Source of the DNA: Bostrychus sinensis
Taxonomy: Eukaryota > Chordata > Actinopteri > Gobiiformes > Eleotridae
Direction of reading: 5' to 3'
Length of the DNA stretch: 64,000 nucleotides
NCBI GenBank assembly: GCA_020698575.1
Contig: CM036252.1
Coordinates: 7,949,178 to 8,013,177, forward strand
Positions 44,601 through 51,803 of the stretch are shown one piece after another (positions within the stretch are counted from its first letter, which is position 1; every line of letters begins with the position of its first letter). Position numbers and translations under genes: made by a program. The notes beneath the pieces are model-generated. The model was not told the origin of the DNA. It saw only the letters and a program-made list of their open reading frames with translations, and did no database searches.

Positions 44601-44794
44601 CGCTGCGTACGTTGGAGCAGCTGGAGCAGACGTGCCTCCCCAGGGCGGGACAGTACCGGTTCTGCTCCATCATGGCCGAGAACATCCCCAAACTCAGGAC
44701 CCACATCCGGGACACCGCCATGAGCCAGCTGCGGGACTTCCTGGAGAGCATCCGCAAGCACTCGGACAAGATCGGGGAGACCGCCATCAGACAG
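22794..44794 (+). CDS. exoc6b: exocyst complex component 6B (Sec15-like), 5' six exons; gene continues beyond window
   Basis: Sec15 subunit of the exocyst, which tethers secretory vesicles to the plasma membrane and links to Rab GTPases through its C-terminal domain. Exons: 22794-22882, 35783-35948, 37445-37492, 39925-40015, 40104-40149, 44590-44794. They total 645 nt, 215 codons, with consistent phases and no stop. Recognisable family segments are AAEHERILREIESTDT, IRNHDREIEKMCN, QGFVDSITELLKVRGEAQKL, MEELKQC, VQQRN, CLPVLEMYSRL and DFLESIRKHSDKIGETA. The last is near-invariant in Sec15. RIRNHDREIEKMCN and VRGEAQKLK favour the 6B paralogue over EXOC6. The vertebrate protein is about 800 residues, so roughly a quarter is here; the C-terminal Rab-binding part lies beyond 64000. 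Exon 7 was not found in the last 19 kb. Confidence 0.9.
22991..23566. other. exoc6b intron 1, first part
   Basis: No repeat family or exon identified apart from a short TTTAGTCC-like segment at 23276-23330. Confidence 0.4.
23567..23618. repeat. (CTA)n microsatellite
   Basis: About 16 CTA units with one CTG interruption near the start. The polyserine and polyvaline ORFs on the minus strand come from this. Confidence 0.95.
23669..24330 (+). repeat. TTTAGTCCTGG array, intron 1 copy
   Basis: Degenerate TTTAGTCCTGG/TTTAGTCTTGG repeats with a longer-range duplication: TTAGTCTTGGTTTCTGTCCT recurs near 23731, 23881 and 24140. Same family and orientation as 935-1722. Confidence 0.85.
24331..25136. 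other. intron 1 sequence without recognised features
   Basis: An 83-codon minus-strand ORF at 24843-25094 has no recognised domain. AGAGCGCCCCCTACATTTC next to it is typical of interspersed repeats. Nothing firm. Confidence 0.4.
25137..25678 (-). mobile_element. MITE, copy 2 of the family at 3190
   Basis: The ends TTTAAAGGTCCTATATTG and GGGGACCTCATGTTTCCCC then TTTAAA form inverted repeats. 25550-25665 is the reverse complement of 3200-3300. The 542-bp interior has no ORF of note. Confidence 0.65.
26003..26135. repeat. LINE-tail-like dispersed repeat
   Basis: TCAGTTTTATCTCTATAGCC followed by GGAGAGGAATAACTGAGAAA resembles the common fish tail sequence with TTTATTTATATAGC and AGGAAAAACTCC, also seen at 48535. 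Confidence 0.4.
26145..27012 (-). mobile_element. hAT MITE, host copy split by a second copy
   Basis: The left piece GGGCTGCACAATATATCGC (26146-26222) and the right piece 26663-27012, ending TGCGCAGCCTTA, form one element in reverse orientation. A second member of the same family is inserted at 26223. Diverged from the others, so older. Confidence 0.8.
26223..26662 (+). mobile_element. hAT MITE with ATCTAAAC target duplication
   Basis: Begins TAGGGCTGCACGATATGG and ends ATATATCGTGCAGCCCTA. The 8-bp ATCTAAAC flanks both sides (26215-26222, 26663-26670), the target-site length of hAT elements. It is inserted inside another copy of its own family. Confidence 0.92.
27013..28411. other. intron 1 sequence without recognised features
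   Basis: No exon, array or element identified. CCCAAGCCTGG near 28147 belongs to the dispersed repeat seen at 11525 and 49672. Confidence 0.4.
28412..28499 (-). mobile_element. hAT MITE end fragment
   Basis: TAGGGCTGCACGATATATTG through CGCAAGAATCTA is one end of the same hAT MITE family, truncated at a SINE fragment. Confidence 0.7.
28500..28576 (-). repeat. tRNA-derived SINE head
   Basis: On the minus strand it reads GGCAGTAGCTCAGTTGGTAG (A-box-like) then GTTGGCAGTTCAAACC (B-box-like). It is related to the SINE at 56337. It lacks a 3' acceptor stem match and lies in repeats, so it is not scored as a functional tRNA. Confidence 0.65.
28639..29055 (-). mobile_element. hAT MITE copy
   Basis: TAGGGCTGCACAATATATCG to ATCATGCAGCCCCA is a full-length family member in reverse orientation, about 417 bp. 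I see no clear 8-bp target duplication. Confidence 0.8.
29056..30835. other. intron 1 sequence; C homopolymer
   Basis: A C run at about 29887-29903 is the main feature. No exons are recognised. ORFs at 29030-29375 on both strands have no known domain. Confidence 0.5.
30836..31586. mobile_element. TACCGTATTTTCCGGACTAT element, intron 1 copy
   Basis: The ends TACCGTATTTTCCGGACTAT and its inverse (ATAGTCCGGAAAATACGGTA) are followed inward by AAGTCGC repeats. TA-bounded, which fits the Tc1/mariner superfamily including pogo-like elements. The interior carries four tandem 75-bp units. No transposase segment recognised in this copy. Confidence 0.8.
31009..31330. repeat. 75-bp tandem repeat inside the element
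   Basis: Units start GTTATTCAGCTACACAACAG at about 31009, 31083, 31158, 31233 and 31308 (partial), each with GTATGTTAACGTAACACATT. Two diverged units are present in the related copies at 36600 and 40560. Confidence 0.9.
31710..31762. repeat. (GT)n microsatellite
   Basis: GT dinucleotides with TTTG interruptions. Confidence 0.95.
31763..33284. other. intron 1 sequence without recognised features
   Basis: AT-rich. The 100-125-codon ORFs over 32690-33067 overlap on opposite strands and have no known domains. A short CAGGACTAAACC-type run (33020-33060) belongs to the array family that follows. Confidence 0.4.
33285..34165 (-). repeat. CCAGGACTAAA array (inverse of the TTTAGTCCTGG family)
   Basis: Nearly 900 bp of CCAGGACTAAA and variants (CCAGGTCTAAG, CCAGGGACTAAT). 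It is the reverse complement of the arrays at 935, 23669 and 50050. Local homogenised blocks (six AAACCAGGACT, six AAGCCAGGTCT) show recent expansion. Confidence 0.95.
34257..34440. repeat. ACTTGGACTTGA-type repeat, first copy
   Basis: GAGACTCGACTTGGACTTGA and similar short modules, also found at 35505-35665. Each is next to an ACAGAGGTG or CACCTCTGTTGTCC segment in inverted orientation. They may be the two ends of one element. Confidence 0.5.
34441..34960. other. intron 1 sequence without recognised features
   Basis: No exon or element identified. Confidence 0.4.
34961..35365 (+). mobile_element. 3' end of an L1-like LINE
   Basis: Bases 34961-35080 read EERLCGLCELGEVESETHFV then LYCPFYDEFR up to a stop. 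This CxxC...H...C cysteine-histidine pattern occurs at the C-terminus of L1-type ORF2 proteins. The element ends AATAATAAAATC followed by (ATTC)n, a typical target-primed tail. 5'-truncated. Confidence 0.65.
35366..35782. other. end of intron 1
   Basis: Contains the second ACTTGGACTTGA-type block (35505-35665) and the polypyrimidine-poor acceptor GTGTGCCTCAG of exon 2. Confidence 0.5.
35783..35948 (+). CDS. exoc6b: exoc6b exon 2
   Basis: Reads SVYDGQEHGLFMDKLDVRIR then NHDREIEKMCNHHFQGFVDS and ITELLKVRGEAQKLK. It is 166 nt, entering in phase 2 and leaving in phase 0. The donor is GTTACA, a weak site lacking the usual purine at +3 and G at +5. Confidence 0.93.
36393..37155 (-). mobile_element. 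pogo-like element, TACCGTATTTTCCGG ends, copy in intron 2
   Basis: The ends TACCGTATTTTCCGGACTAT and, degenerate, ATAGTCTGGAAAATACTGTA. It shares long near-identical stretches with 40362-41079. A transposase C-terminal remnant is on the minus strand. Confidence 0.75.
36797..36952 (-). pseudogene. pogo/Tigger-like transposase C-terminal remnant
   Basis: The minus frame reads QLRKSGIIGNGTDAESDDSH then AEEEAALRLPPELAELFRSD then TEDEEFKGFSD and a stop. The acidic LFxSDTEDEEFxGF ending and the preceding RKSGI segment resemble C-termini of pogo/Tigger-type transposases. A longer ORF in another frame over the same bases is, I think, the shadow. Confidence 0.5.
37445..37492 (+). CDS. exoc6b: exoc6b exon 3
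   Basis: 48 nt, phase 0-0, reads SQVTETNRCLQEDGKE. Acceptor GTGTCGCTCAG, donor GTGAGC. Matches the QVTDTNRxLQxxGKE region of the family. Confidence 0.9.
37550..37992 (+). mobile_element. hAT MITE copy in exoc6b intron 3
   Basis: GATATGGAGAAAACATGCGA through ATATATCGTGCAGCCCTA. The first about 10 bases of the left terminus are degenerate (AAGCACATGATATGG), so the left target duplication is lost. Confidence 0.8.
37993..38639. other. intron 3 sequence; poly(T) tracts
   Basis: T runs at 38488-38501 and 38538-38562. No exon or element recognised. Confidence 0.5.
38640..38903. mobile_element. MITE, CAGTGAAGCC family, copy 3
   Basis: CAGTGAAGCCCGAAATTATT to AATTTCAGGCGTCACTG, about 264 bp. Same interior as the copy at 19449. 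Confidence 0.85.
38904..39924. other. intron 3, second half
   Basis: 39285-39445 has repeated ATTAGTTGATGATTATTTC, TTGTTGCAGCACTA and TAATCGATTAATTG, typical of another fish MITE end. Otherwise nothing recognised. Confidence 0.45.
39925..40015 (+). CDS. exoc6b: exoc6b exon 4
   Basis: 91 nt, phase 0-1, reads LLNSMEELKQCRVQQRNIAT then TIDKLTHCLP. Acceptor CCTTGACAG, donor GTACAG. Confidence 0.93.
40104..40149 (+). CDS. exoc6b: exoc6b exon 5
   Basis: 46 nt, phase 1-2, reads VLEMYSRLQEQMRAKR with its neighbours. The intron before it is only 88 bp. Acceptor CTCTCCTCAG, donor GTAGAG (weak at +5). Confidence 0.92.
40362..41079 (-). mobile_element. pogo-like element, second copy (intron 5)
   Basis: Begins TACCGTATTTTCTGGAGTAT; the right end is degenerate (ACTTATAGTCCAAAAAAAAG). 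Bases 40480-41020 align with 36540-37080 with few differences. Confidence 0.75.
40727..40882 (-). pseudogene. pogo/Tigger-like transposase C-terminal remnant, second copy
   Basis: Same 52-codon minus frame and stop as 36797-36952, with the LFRSDTEDEEFKGFSD ending. Over this segment I see no difference from the other copy. Confidence 0.5.
41221..41253. repeat. poly(A) tract
   Basis: A run broken by one G, about 33 bp. It may mark a retroposon tail but no body is recognised. Confidence 0.7.
41329..42255. mobile_element. long imperfect hairpin (foldback) element
   Basis: 41377-41540 is inverted at 41915-42065 (shared TTTTAATCAACTTGTGCCCT-type, TATTTTCAGAATTTTAAC and CATCATAAAAAA blocks). Outer ends AACCTTGTTATGCCCCAAT and ATTGGGACACAAGGGTT pair. 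Inner GCAAAGTGGATTTTT (41614) pairs with AAAAATCCACTTTGC (41845). Nearly the whole 927 bp folds back. No coding capacity. Confidence 0.8.
42256..42720. other. intron 5 sequence without recognised features
   Basis: ACCACTAGATGGAGGCATAGC (42349) is typical of an interspersed repeat. Nothing else assignable. Confidence 0.4.
42721..43331. repeat. 153-bp tandem repeat, four copies
   Basis: Units start AACATTAAGTATGCTGTA at 42721, 42874, 43028 and 43179. Each contains a poly(T) tract, TATTTTTGAGCT, AAATAAAATGTCTTTG and CATGCTTTTTATGAACATTT. Length differences come from the T and A tracts. Confidence 0.95.
43395..43570. repeat. CAGTGGTGGAATGTAAAAGT dispersed repeat fragment
   Basis: Contains AGTTACTTTACTTAAGTACA and TACTTAAGTAGATTT, hallmarks of an abundant fish MITE-like repeat. 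Only one end is present. Confidence 0.55.
43571..44589. other. end of intron 5
   Basis: AATGGCGCCACCTAGTG (44112) and GGGAGTCAATGGCAC (44246) resemble dispersed repeats. The 144-codon ORF starting at 44381 becomes real coding only from 44590. Confidence 0.5.
44590..44794 (+). CDS. exoc6b: exoc6b exon 6
   Basis: 205 nt, phase 2-0. Reads YYPALRTLEQLEQTCLPRAG, then QYRFCSIMAENIPKL, then MSQLRDFLESIRKHSDKIGE and TAIRQ. Acceptor CTTCTGTTCCTTCAG is strong; donor is GTGACG. The best conserved exon in the window. Confidence 0.95.
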
Positions 44795-44806
44795 GTGACG
44801 AAAAGG

Positions 44807-46015
44807 GAGTTCTGACCCTCTGAGGCCTGCCGTAGTTTGAGTTCTGACCCTCTGAGGCTACTGTAGTTTGAGTTCTGACCCTCTGAGGCTGCCGTAGTTT
44901 GAGTTCTGACCCTCTGAGGCTACTGTAGTTTGAGTTCTGACCCTCTGAGACTGCCGTAGTTTGAGTTCTGACCCTCTGAGGCGCCTGTAGTTTGAGTTCT
45001 GACCCTCTGAGGCCTGCCGTAGTTCGATTTCTGACCCTCTGAGGCTACTGTAGTTTGAGTTCTGACTCTCTGAGGCTGCCGTAGTTTGATTTCTGACCCT
45101 CTGAGGCTGCTGTAGTTTGATTTCTGACCCTCTGAGGCTGCTGTAGTTTGATTTCTGACCCTCTGAGGCTGCTGTAGTTTGATTTCTGACCCTCTGACAC
45201 TGCCGTAGTTTGAGTTCTGACCCTCTGAGGCCGCCGTAGTTTGAGTTCTGACCCTCTGAGGCCGCCGTAGTTCGATTTCTGACCCTCTGACACTGCCATA
45301 GTTTGAGTTGTGACCCTCTGAGGCTGCTGTAGTTTGAGTTCTGACCCTCTGAGGCAGCTGTAGTTTGAGTTCTGACCCTCTGAGGCTGCTGTAGTTTGAG
45401 TTCTGCCCTTCTGAGGCAGTTGTAGTTTGACTTCTGACCCTCTGAGCCTGCCGTAATTTGAGTTCTGACCCTCTGAGGCTGCTGTAGTTTGAGTTCTGAC
45501 CCTCTGAGGCAGCTGTAGTTTGAGTTGTGACCCTCTGAGCCTTCCGCAGTTTGAGTTCTGACCCTCTGACACTGCCGTAGTTTGATTTCTGACCCTCTGA
45601 GCCTGCTGTAGTTTGACTTCTGACCCTCTGAGGCTGCTGTAGTTTGACTTCTGACCCTCTGAGGCTGCCGTAATTTGAGTTGTGACCCTCTGAGCCTGCT
45701 GTAGTTTGAGTTGTGACCCTCTGAGCCTGCTGTAGTTTGACTTCTGACCCTCTGAGGCTGCTGTAGTTTGAGTTCTGCCCTTCTGAGCCTGCCGTAATTT
45801 GAGTTCTGACCCTCTGAGCCTGCTGTAGTTTGAGTTCTGACCCTCTGAGGCAGCTGTAGTTTGACTTCTGACCCTCTGAGGCTGCTGTAGTTTGAGTTCT
45901 GCCCTTCTGAGCCTGCCGTAATTTGAGTTCTGACCCTCTGAGCCTGCTGTAGTTTGAGTTCTGACCCTCTGAGCCTGCTGTAGTTTGAGTTGTGACCCTC
46001 TGAGCCTGCTGTAGT
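44807..46015. repeat. 31-bp minisatellite adjoining exoc6b exon 6 donor
   Basis: About 39 copies of a 31-bp unit: TAGTTTGAGTTCTGACCCTC then TGAGGCTGCTG. It begins 12 bp after the exon 6 splice donor. Variants (GAGTT/GATTT/GACTT; GGCTGC/GCCTGC/ACACTGC) are arranged in blocks. A 175-codon minus-strand ORF over it is an artefact. Confidence 0.95.
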
Positions 46016-47787
46016 TTAATTTTTGGCCTGTAACTTACTTATGGTTTGAGTTTGATCCCCAGAGATTTCTTTGGTTTGACATTTTTTCATAACTTCCTTT
46101 ACATTTCCTTTATATGACATAAAAACACTCTTTAACTCCACGCACATTTTCTCTTACAATCCCTTTTTTGTCTTGCGTTAACGAGAAGCAGCTCTGGCGT
46201 GTGCTGTTTGTGTCTCTGGTCTCTGGTAAACAGCTTTTCTAAGTCTTTTCAACACTTACCTCATTGTTTTGTACTTTTTCCAAAGCGAAAGGAAGTCCTC
46301 CACCGGCGCTGTCTGCTGTCTGCTCTGGTGGAATTCATATCTAAAAATGTTTCCTAATGTTTGTGTGTCCATTATTTTGGGAGGAAGGGTTTCCCAGTGA
46401 CGGATGCCACAGCTAAGAAGGAGCGGGCAACAGATACATGGAAACTTGTAAAAACACATGCTCAAAATCCAGTTAGCAATGCAATTATAAAATGATACTT
46501 AATTAATAAAAGACTAATGTATTATAGATTAATAAAAGACATGGAAAAAGCTTGATGGGACTTTCAGAGTGGAGTGAGGTACATTATTTGTTCCACTAGA
46601 GGTCGCTAAAAGATCAGAGGTAAAGAAAGACAGTCTAGAGCTGGCTAAAGGCCTGCACAATCAACTTTTTTTCCTGTTAAATTTTCTTAGATTTGGCCAT
46701 TTTTAAGACATCCATACAAAAATAAACATACATTTTTTGTCCATTTGTTAGTTTCTCCATCAGGAATGTGTCTTCAAACCTTGTTCTCCGTCGATCCTTT
46801 GATGGTGCTGTTATCTTCCGCCAGTTCCTTGTTATAGTTTTTTTTTTGCTGCTATTAACAGTACTTTAACCAAATATTTACCACCTTAATAAATAGTGCC
46901 ATCTGAAAAGTTACAAAGATAAGTTCAGGTCAACATGGAACGCACTTGCCGCAGGACAATCTTTTCCCAAAACGCTGTAATATTTGGACATTTCCAGAAG
47001 ATATGCGAATGGTCCACATCCATTTCGCTGCATTCAACATTTTTGGTGCATCTGTCCCTCTTTACTTTTTAACTTAGGTGTAAAAAAAAAAAGAAATGTA
47101 TAAGATTTTTCCAGGAAAACTCATGTCTGAGAGCTGGTGGTTGTCTGTGTCATTATGCTAAATCTTATGCTTTTTCACATTTATCCTTCAGTTTTAGGGT
47201 TGTATTTTTGTAAACATTTGTTTGTGCTTTATATAATACTGTTATTGCCCTAAGATTGCTGTCTTTGTAAGGTTTAGCTATTATTTATGTGTCAGATTTT
47301 CTCCAGCTTCCCATTATTCTCCAGAACACACCGAGCTGTAAATCCCTTAGTTGTCCAGTATTTATAATTTTGGTCATATTTAGCTAGCTAAAATTTATAC
47401 ACTATCAACTTTTAACACAGAAATAACAGAAAAACCTTAAGCTGCTGGACCAATTCACCACAGCAAACATGGCATAAATTAAAGATTAGAGCTGACCTTA
47501 AACTTCTAGCTCTGAGATCAGTGTTAGACCATTGTGATCCCACACTTAAATACACTTTATTTAACATTTTGTGAATGCATTTACAATATTTACCTCACTT
47601 TGCTTATCTTTTCTCTGTTTATGTTTTTGTGCTTTTTCTCTGTGTAATCAGATACTTTCAGTCACTTTCTTTGTGTCGTTGCCTACTATTATTATTTCAA
47701 TGTTGAGCAATATTCAATGGTAATGCCCCTTTTTACAAACCTGACTGGATCAAGCCGAACACGCATCTATTAAAATAAAGTCTAGAC
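46016..47787. other. intron 6, first part
   Basis: No exon. 46920-47060 (GGACATTTCCAGAAGATATG and neighbours) looks like degraded LINE-type sequence but I cannot assign it. A 69-codon minus ORF at 46256 has no known domain. Confidence 0.4.
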
Positions 47788-48109
47788 CAGTGATTCTCAA
47801 ACTTTGCACATTTAGTACCACCTCAGAAAATATTTGGCTTTCTTTAATTTACCAAAATGAGCATGACTAAGGACTAGAACAGGACCAGACAAGGTCTAAG
47901 TCTGGACTAAACCAGGACTAAACCAGGACTACCTCGCTCTAAAGCCTGGTCAACGCTTCATACATATTTAATCCCCAACCAGAGCAGGACTAAAACAGGA
48001 CTAAAACTGTCTCTAAATTAAGGTCAATCAGGGCTTGAACTGCAAAAATACCACAAGAAGAAGCCTACCGACCACCAGAGGAACCTGTACCACATTTTGA
48101 GAACCACAG
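47788..48109 (-). mobile_element. hAT-like MITE with TTCTCAAA ends carrying CCAGGACTAAA units
   Basis: CAGTGATTCTCAAACTTTG and, inverted, CATTTTGAGAACCACAG. The flanks GTCTAGAC (47780-47787) and GTCTAGAA (48110-48117) are an 8-bp target duplication with one mismatch. The interior holds several CCAGGACTAAA-type units, the same motif as the large arrays. Confidence 0.75.
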
Positions 48110-48232
48110 GTCTAGAAGAAGTCTTGATAACTCTTATAACAATATGATTTTAGATGATTAAACTGTTTTCTTCAAATACAAGAAGAAAAGTTGCATACTC
48201 TTTATTCATTCATCATCTTGTGCTTATTTTTG

Positions 48233-48420
48233 ATAAGAAGGTTGGCGAATCGAACCCCACGACTGGCATTGCATGCTGTTGTTGTGTCTCCTTGGGCAAG
48301 ACACTTGTGTTAGTATGATTGGTGGCGGTCAGAGACATTGTAGGCACCAAATAATTGCCACATCTCCGTCTGTCTGCCCTCTGAGAATGAACGAGTAAAC
48401 AATGGACTCACGTATTTTGC
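48233..48420. repeat. SINE-like fragment
   Basis: GGCGAATCGAACCCC (B-box-like), then CCTTGGGCAAGACACTTG, a string also in the SINE at 56337 (CCTTGGGCAAGACACTTAAC). Then GTAGGCACCAAATAATTGCC. The A-box part is missing. Confidence 0.6.
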
Positions 48421-48534
48421 TCCTAAAATTGGTCTTTTATTCAATATTATTGTGTTTTATGATTGTAGAAGATGAATTAGCCCCCCATAGGTATCAGTAA
48501 AAGTATAGCTCAGGCACCAGTATCGAAAACTCAA

Positions 48535-48720
48535 TTCAGTTCATTTCAGTTTTATTTATATAGCTGAGTATCCCAACAACAGTCACCTTAAAGGGCCTTA
48601 CAAACAGTTAATCAGATATAAACAATAACTACAGACATGCTTAGACCCTCCTTCTCGGTAAGGAAAAACTCCTAAAAAAAAACAGCTAAAAAACCTTATG
48701 AAGAACCACATTGAAGAAGG
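48535..48720. repeat. LINE-tail-like repeat
   Basis: TCATTTCAGTTTTATTTATA, then CAACAACAGTCACCTTAAAG, then GGTAAGGAAAAACTCC. This is the abundant fish non-LTR tail pattern. Confidence 0.5.
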
Positions 48721-49433
48721 TTGAAACCAGGTATTGTTTAAGAATTCCTAAAATCTGTACAGTACCCAGCCCTACCAATACCTATACCCACCTAGACAAG
48801 GATCAAAACCATAACCTCCATGATGAGAAGCAGGACTGCTAACCACTCTGCTGCTGTGCACCTCTATTCTCTGTCTAATAGTTCAGATTCTCCTGTAGAT
48901 ATAATGTTTGGTTCCTCAGTCTCATGCCTTCTGTCAGATATTTGAAAAAGCCTTTCATTGTTCTTAAATCCTTCCTGGCTTTTGGTTTCAGAAACACTGC
49001 GTTCTCTCCTCAAAACCTCTCCGTGACCCTCAGGTGGGGGGTCCCCGCGCTAACACTGAAGAAGCCGACCGCTAACCGGCGCTAACCGCTAATTACAATG
49101 GAGATTAGCTCAGCCACCGGCGCTGCTGGGTTATGTTGTTATATTGAATGTTTGGCCACACTTCATCATCAAACCTTCCCCGTTTCCTCTTTTTCCCCTC
49201 TCTCTTCGGCCTCTCAGACTGTGTGTCTCTGTGACTCGCTCTGGTCTAAATTAGCCCGTCGTTACAGCGGTGAGGATGTGAAAATAAATAGACAGGCAGA
49301 TTGTACAATGGGGCTATTGTCCGCTGCCACATGCTGCAGCGGGAGATGAGTAAATCTGAGGAAGAAGAAAAGTAATAGGATAAGAGCTAAGGAGAGTGGA
49401 GAGAAATGTTAAATTATTGCACGGAAGACCCTA
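48721..49433. other. intron 6 sequence without recognised features
   Basis: GCTAACCGGCGCTAACCGC near 49068 is a short internal repeat. The 83-codon ORF at 49098 has no known domain. Confidence 0.4.
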
Positions 49434-49730
49434 GAAAAGTCATATTTATTGACTCCTTTTCCCTTCTGGGGTCGCCACAGCATATCATCTGCCTCTTAGC
49501 AAGTGATCCGCATATTGATTTGGCACACTTTTTACAGCAGATGCCCTTCCTGATGCAATGCTTTCCATACAATACAATACAACAGCTTGTTCTGTCACAT
49601 CTCTAGTGGTAAGGAATGAAAAGGCCAGCCACAAGGTGTTTACAAGTCAGTGTCTGACCTTTTGTGCCAGTCCCAAGCCTGGATAAACGGAGAGGTTTGC
49701 ATCAGGAAGGGCATCTGGTGTAAAAAAACA
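49434..49730. repeat. dispersed repeat with inverted ends
   Basis: GGGGTCGCCACAGCATATCA, AGATGCCCTTCCTGATGCAA and, inverted further on, TGCATCAGGAAGGGCATCT. CAGTCCCAAGCCTGGATAAA matches 11520. This pattern is typical of a common fish non-LTR/SINE tail. Exact class unknown. Confidence 0.5.
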
Positions 49731-49970
49731 ACAACAACAACCTTACGCCAACTTAACATGAAAATGACTTCTGACGAGGAGGCAGATGATAAGAAGAGAA
49801 AAGTTTACAGATGAAAATTAGCCTGTTTGGCTAACTCTGGCACATTTACATGCTGGACTGATGAACACGTTATTTAATGTGCACTGTCCCATATTAAATA
49901 AAATAAACATAAGTTGAACAGAAAGGAAAAGAATGAAGGAGAAGGAGTAATGTTTCTAATTCTAAAGCTC

Positions 49971-50210
49971 AGTGGTTCTCAAATTGTGGTACGGCTTCTA
50001 CTGGCAGCACATGGTGCTGGTGGTACTCAGGACTTTTTTCCAGTTCAAGTCCTGGTAGTTGAGTTTAGAGCCAGTTTTATTCCGGTTTTAGTCCTGCTCT
50101 AGTAGAGGATTAAATTTGAACGGTATCACTGCTTAGTCGTGGTAGAGACACAGTTTAGACCTGGCTTAGTCCTAGTTTAGTCCTGATTTAGGCTCCATTT
50201 TGTCCTTATT
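49971..50210 (+). mobile_element. fragment of TTCTCAAATTGTGG MITE with TTTAGTCC units
   Basis: CAGTGGTTCTCAAATTGTGG, then GGTGGTACTCAGGACTT, then short TTTAGTCCTGATTTAG units. Same arrangement as 838-1722 but unexpanded. Confidence 0.6.
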
Positions 50211-50384
50211 TAGTAATGTTTGTTCTAGTCCTTAAACAATGGTAGTTGGAAAGCTAAACATTTTTTGAGCTGGTACTTTGTATTAGAGCATTTCTATTTG
50301 AAAATTTACCAATATCTAGAGGTGTTTGTATATGTTTTGTATTGGCTTCAGTTAGTAAAGAGGTAAGGTTCCCCTGATTTTTGT

Positions 50385-50900
50385 GCAGGAGGTCAGGTGA
50401 GCAATGAGCGATGAGTTCTGAGCAAAGGTCAGTAATGGGCCAAGGTTGAAATCTTAAAGTTTAGGAGTTTGACAGGCAGAAGAAGGAGCTGAAAGGCAAA
50501 GTTCTCGATTTACCTGTCGATCTACTCTCCTACTCTCACCAATGATCATGAGCTTTGGGTCATGACCAAAAGGACAAGATTCTGGATACAATCAGCCAAA
50601 ATGTGTTTTCTCTGCAGGGTGGCTGGGTGCTCCCTTAGAGATATGGGTGGAGGAGCTCAGAGTAGAGCCGCTGCTCCTCCACATTGTGAGGAACCAGCTG
50701 AGACTCGGGCATCTGTTTTTTAATGCCCCCTGAACATCTCGAGGTGTTTGAGACCCCGTGGAAGAACTTGGACACGCTGGAGAGACCATGTTTTTCTATT
50801 TTCTGGCCTGGGAATGCCTTGGGATTCTCTCGAAGGAGCTGGAGGAAGTGTCCGGGGTTATCGACGTCTGTGTATCTTTGGTTAGACTGCTGACACCAGT
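50385..50900 (+). mobile_element. Rex3/RTE-type LINE 3' fragment, sense
   Basis: TTACCTGTCGATCTAC, CCTACTCTCACCAATGATCA, GAGCTTTGGGTCATGACC, AAAGGACAAGATTCTGGATA and TGGACACGCTGGAGAGACCA match, in order, the C-terminal coding region of Rex3. Frame broken. Confidence 0.75.
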
Positions 50901-51803
50901 CCTGGATACCAGTTCAGTGTTTCCCATAAATGTTTCTCATAAATTCAGAAGATTATGATGGCCCACCATAGTCTTATTTTGTCCCCCATAGTCTAAAATT
51001 CAACCATGGAAATTCCCCCCCCATAAATATCTATATATTAATATAAAAAGTTAAAATATTGACATTTTAGTGTAATGGTGTTTCCTGGATTATTTTTGAC
51101 ACCAATATTATATTAAAAACTATATATATAACTATAATGTCTTCCTGGATCTAAAATGGTATTACACATAATAATTTACCCCCATATTTTCTGTGTAAAT
51201 AAGTGGGAAACCCTGCAGTTAGTGATCAAAAAAGCCCAGTCAGTAGAGCTTCTGCATTTCATTCAGAAAACTCAAGATCAAATCCCAGCTCCTACCAAGA
51301 TACTAACTCGACTACTACTCCTGTTTATTAAGATGCCTTTGTGGCGGTCTTCGCTGAATTTTTTTCTGTTCGATTTACTGAAGTAGTGATTAGTTGCAGC
51401 CCTAGTAAACAATGTCTTTTTGTCCCGGTCCTCTCCCACCTCTTACCAGTACCAGCTCCTCTCGGTCTAATGGGAAACAGATTGCTGTGAACTGGAGGAA
51501 GATTGATGACCTGGATCTAGTTACTGAAGTCACACGTGTACGCTCGTGACCGGGCGTGAACCAGCGCAGGATCAACCCGAGCAGACAGGAGAGGGGTCGC
51601 TGTCGGCTGCCGTGTAGGTGACGATGCCCAATAACGCTGCGCAGTTCACAACAGAAGGTCGAGCTGCTTCACTTCAGCTCTCTAAGACTACGAGTCACTA
51701 CGTTTACTTCTTTTCCAGAGAGTCATCCACACCAAAAACAAGTAATTTCTATAAGGCCTGTTACTGACTTTTTCTGAAAATGTCATTATAATCTGAACAT
51801 TAC
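50901..51803. other. intron 6 sequence without recognised features
   Basis: Two TTTCCCATAAATG / CCCCCCCATAAAT segments (50928-51030) suggest a small repeat. No gene. Confidence 0.4.

Noticed and set aside
45045..45572. 175-codon minus-strand ORF
   Set aside because: It is a translation of the 31-bp minisatellite and has no domain or conserved start.
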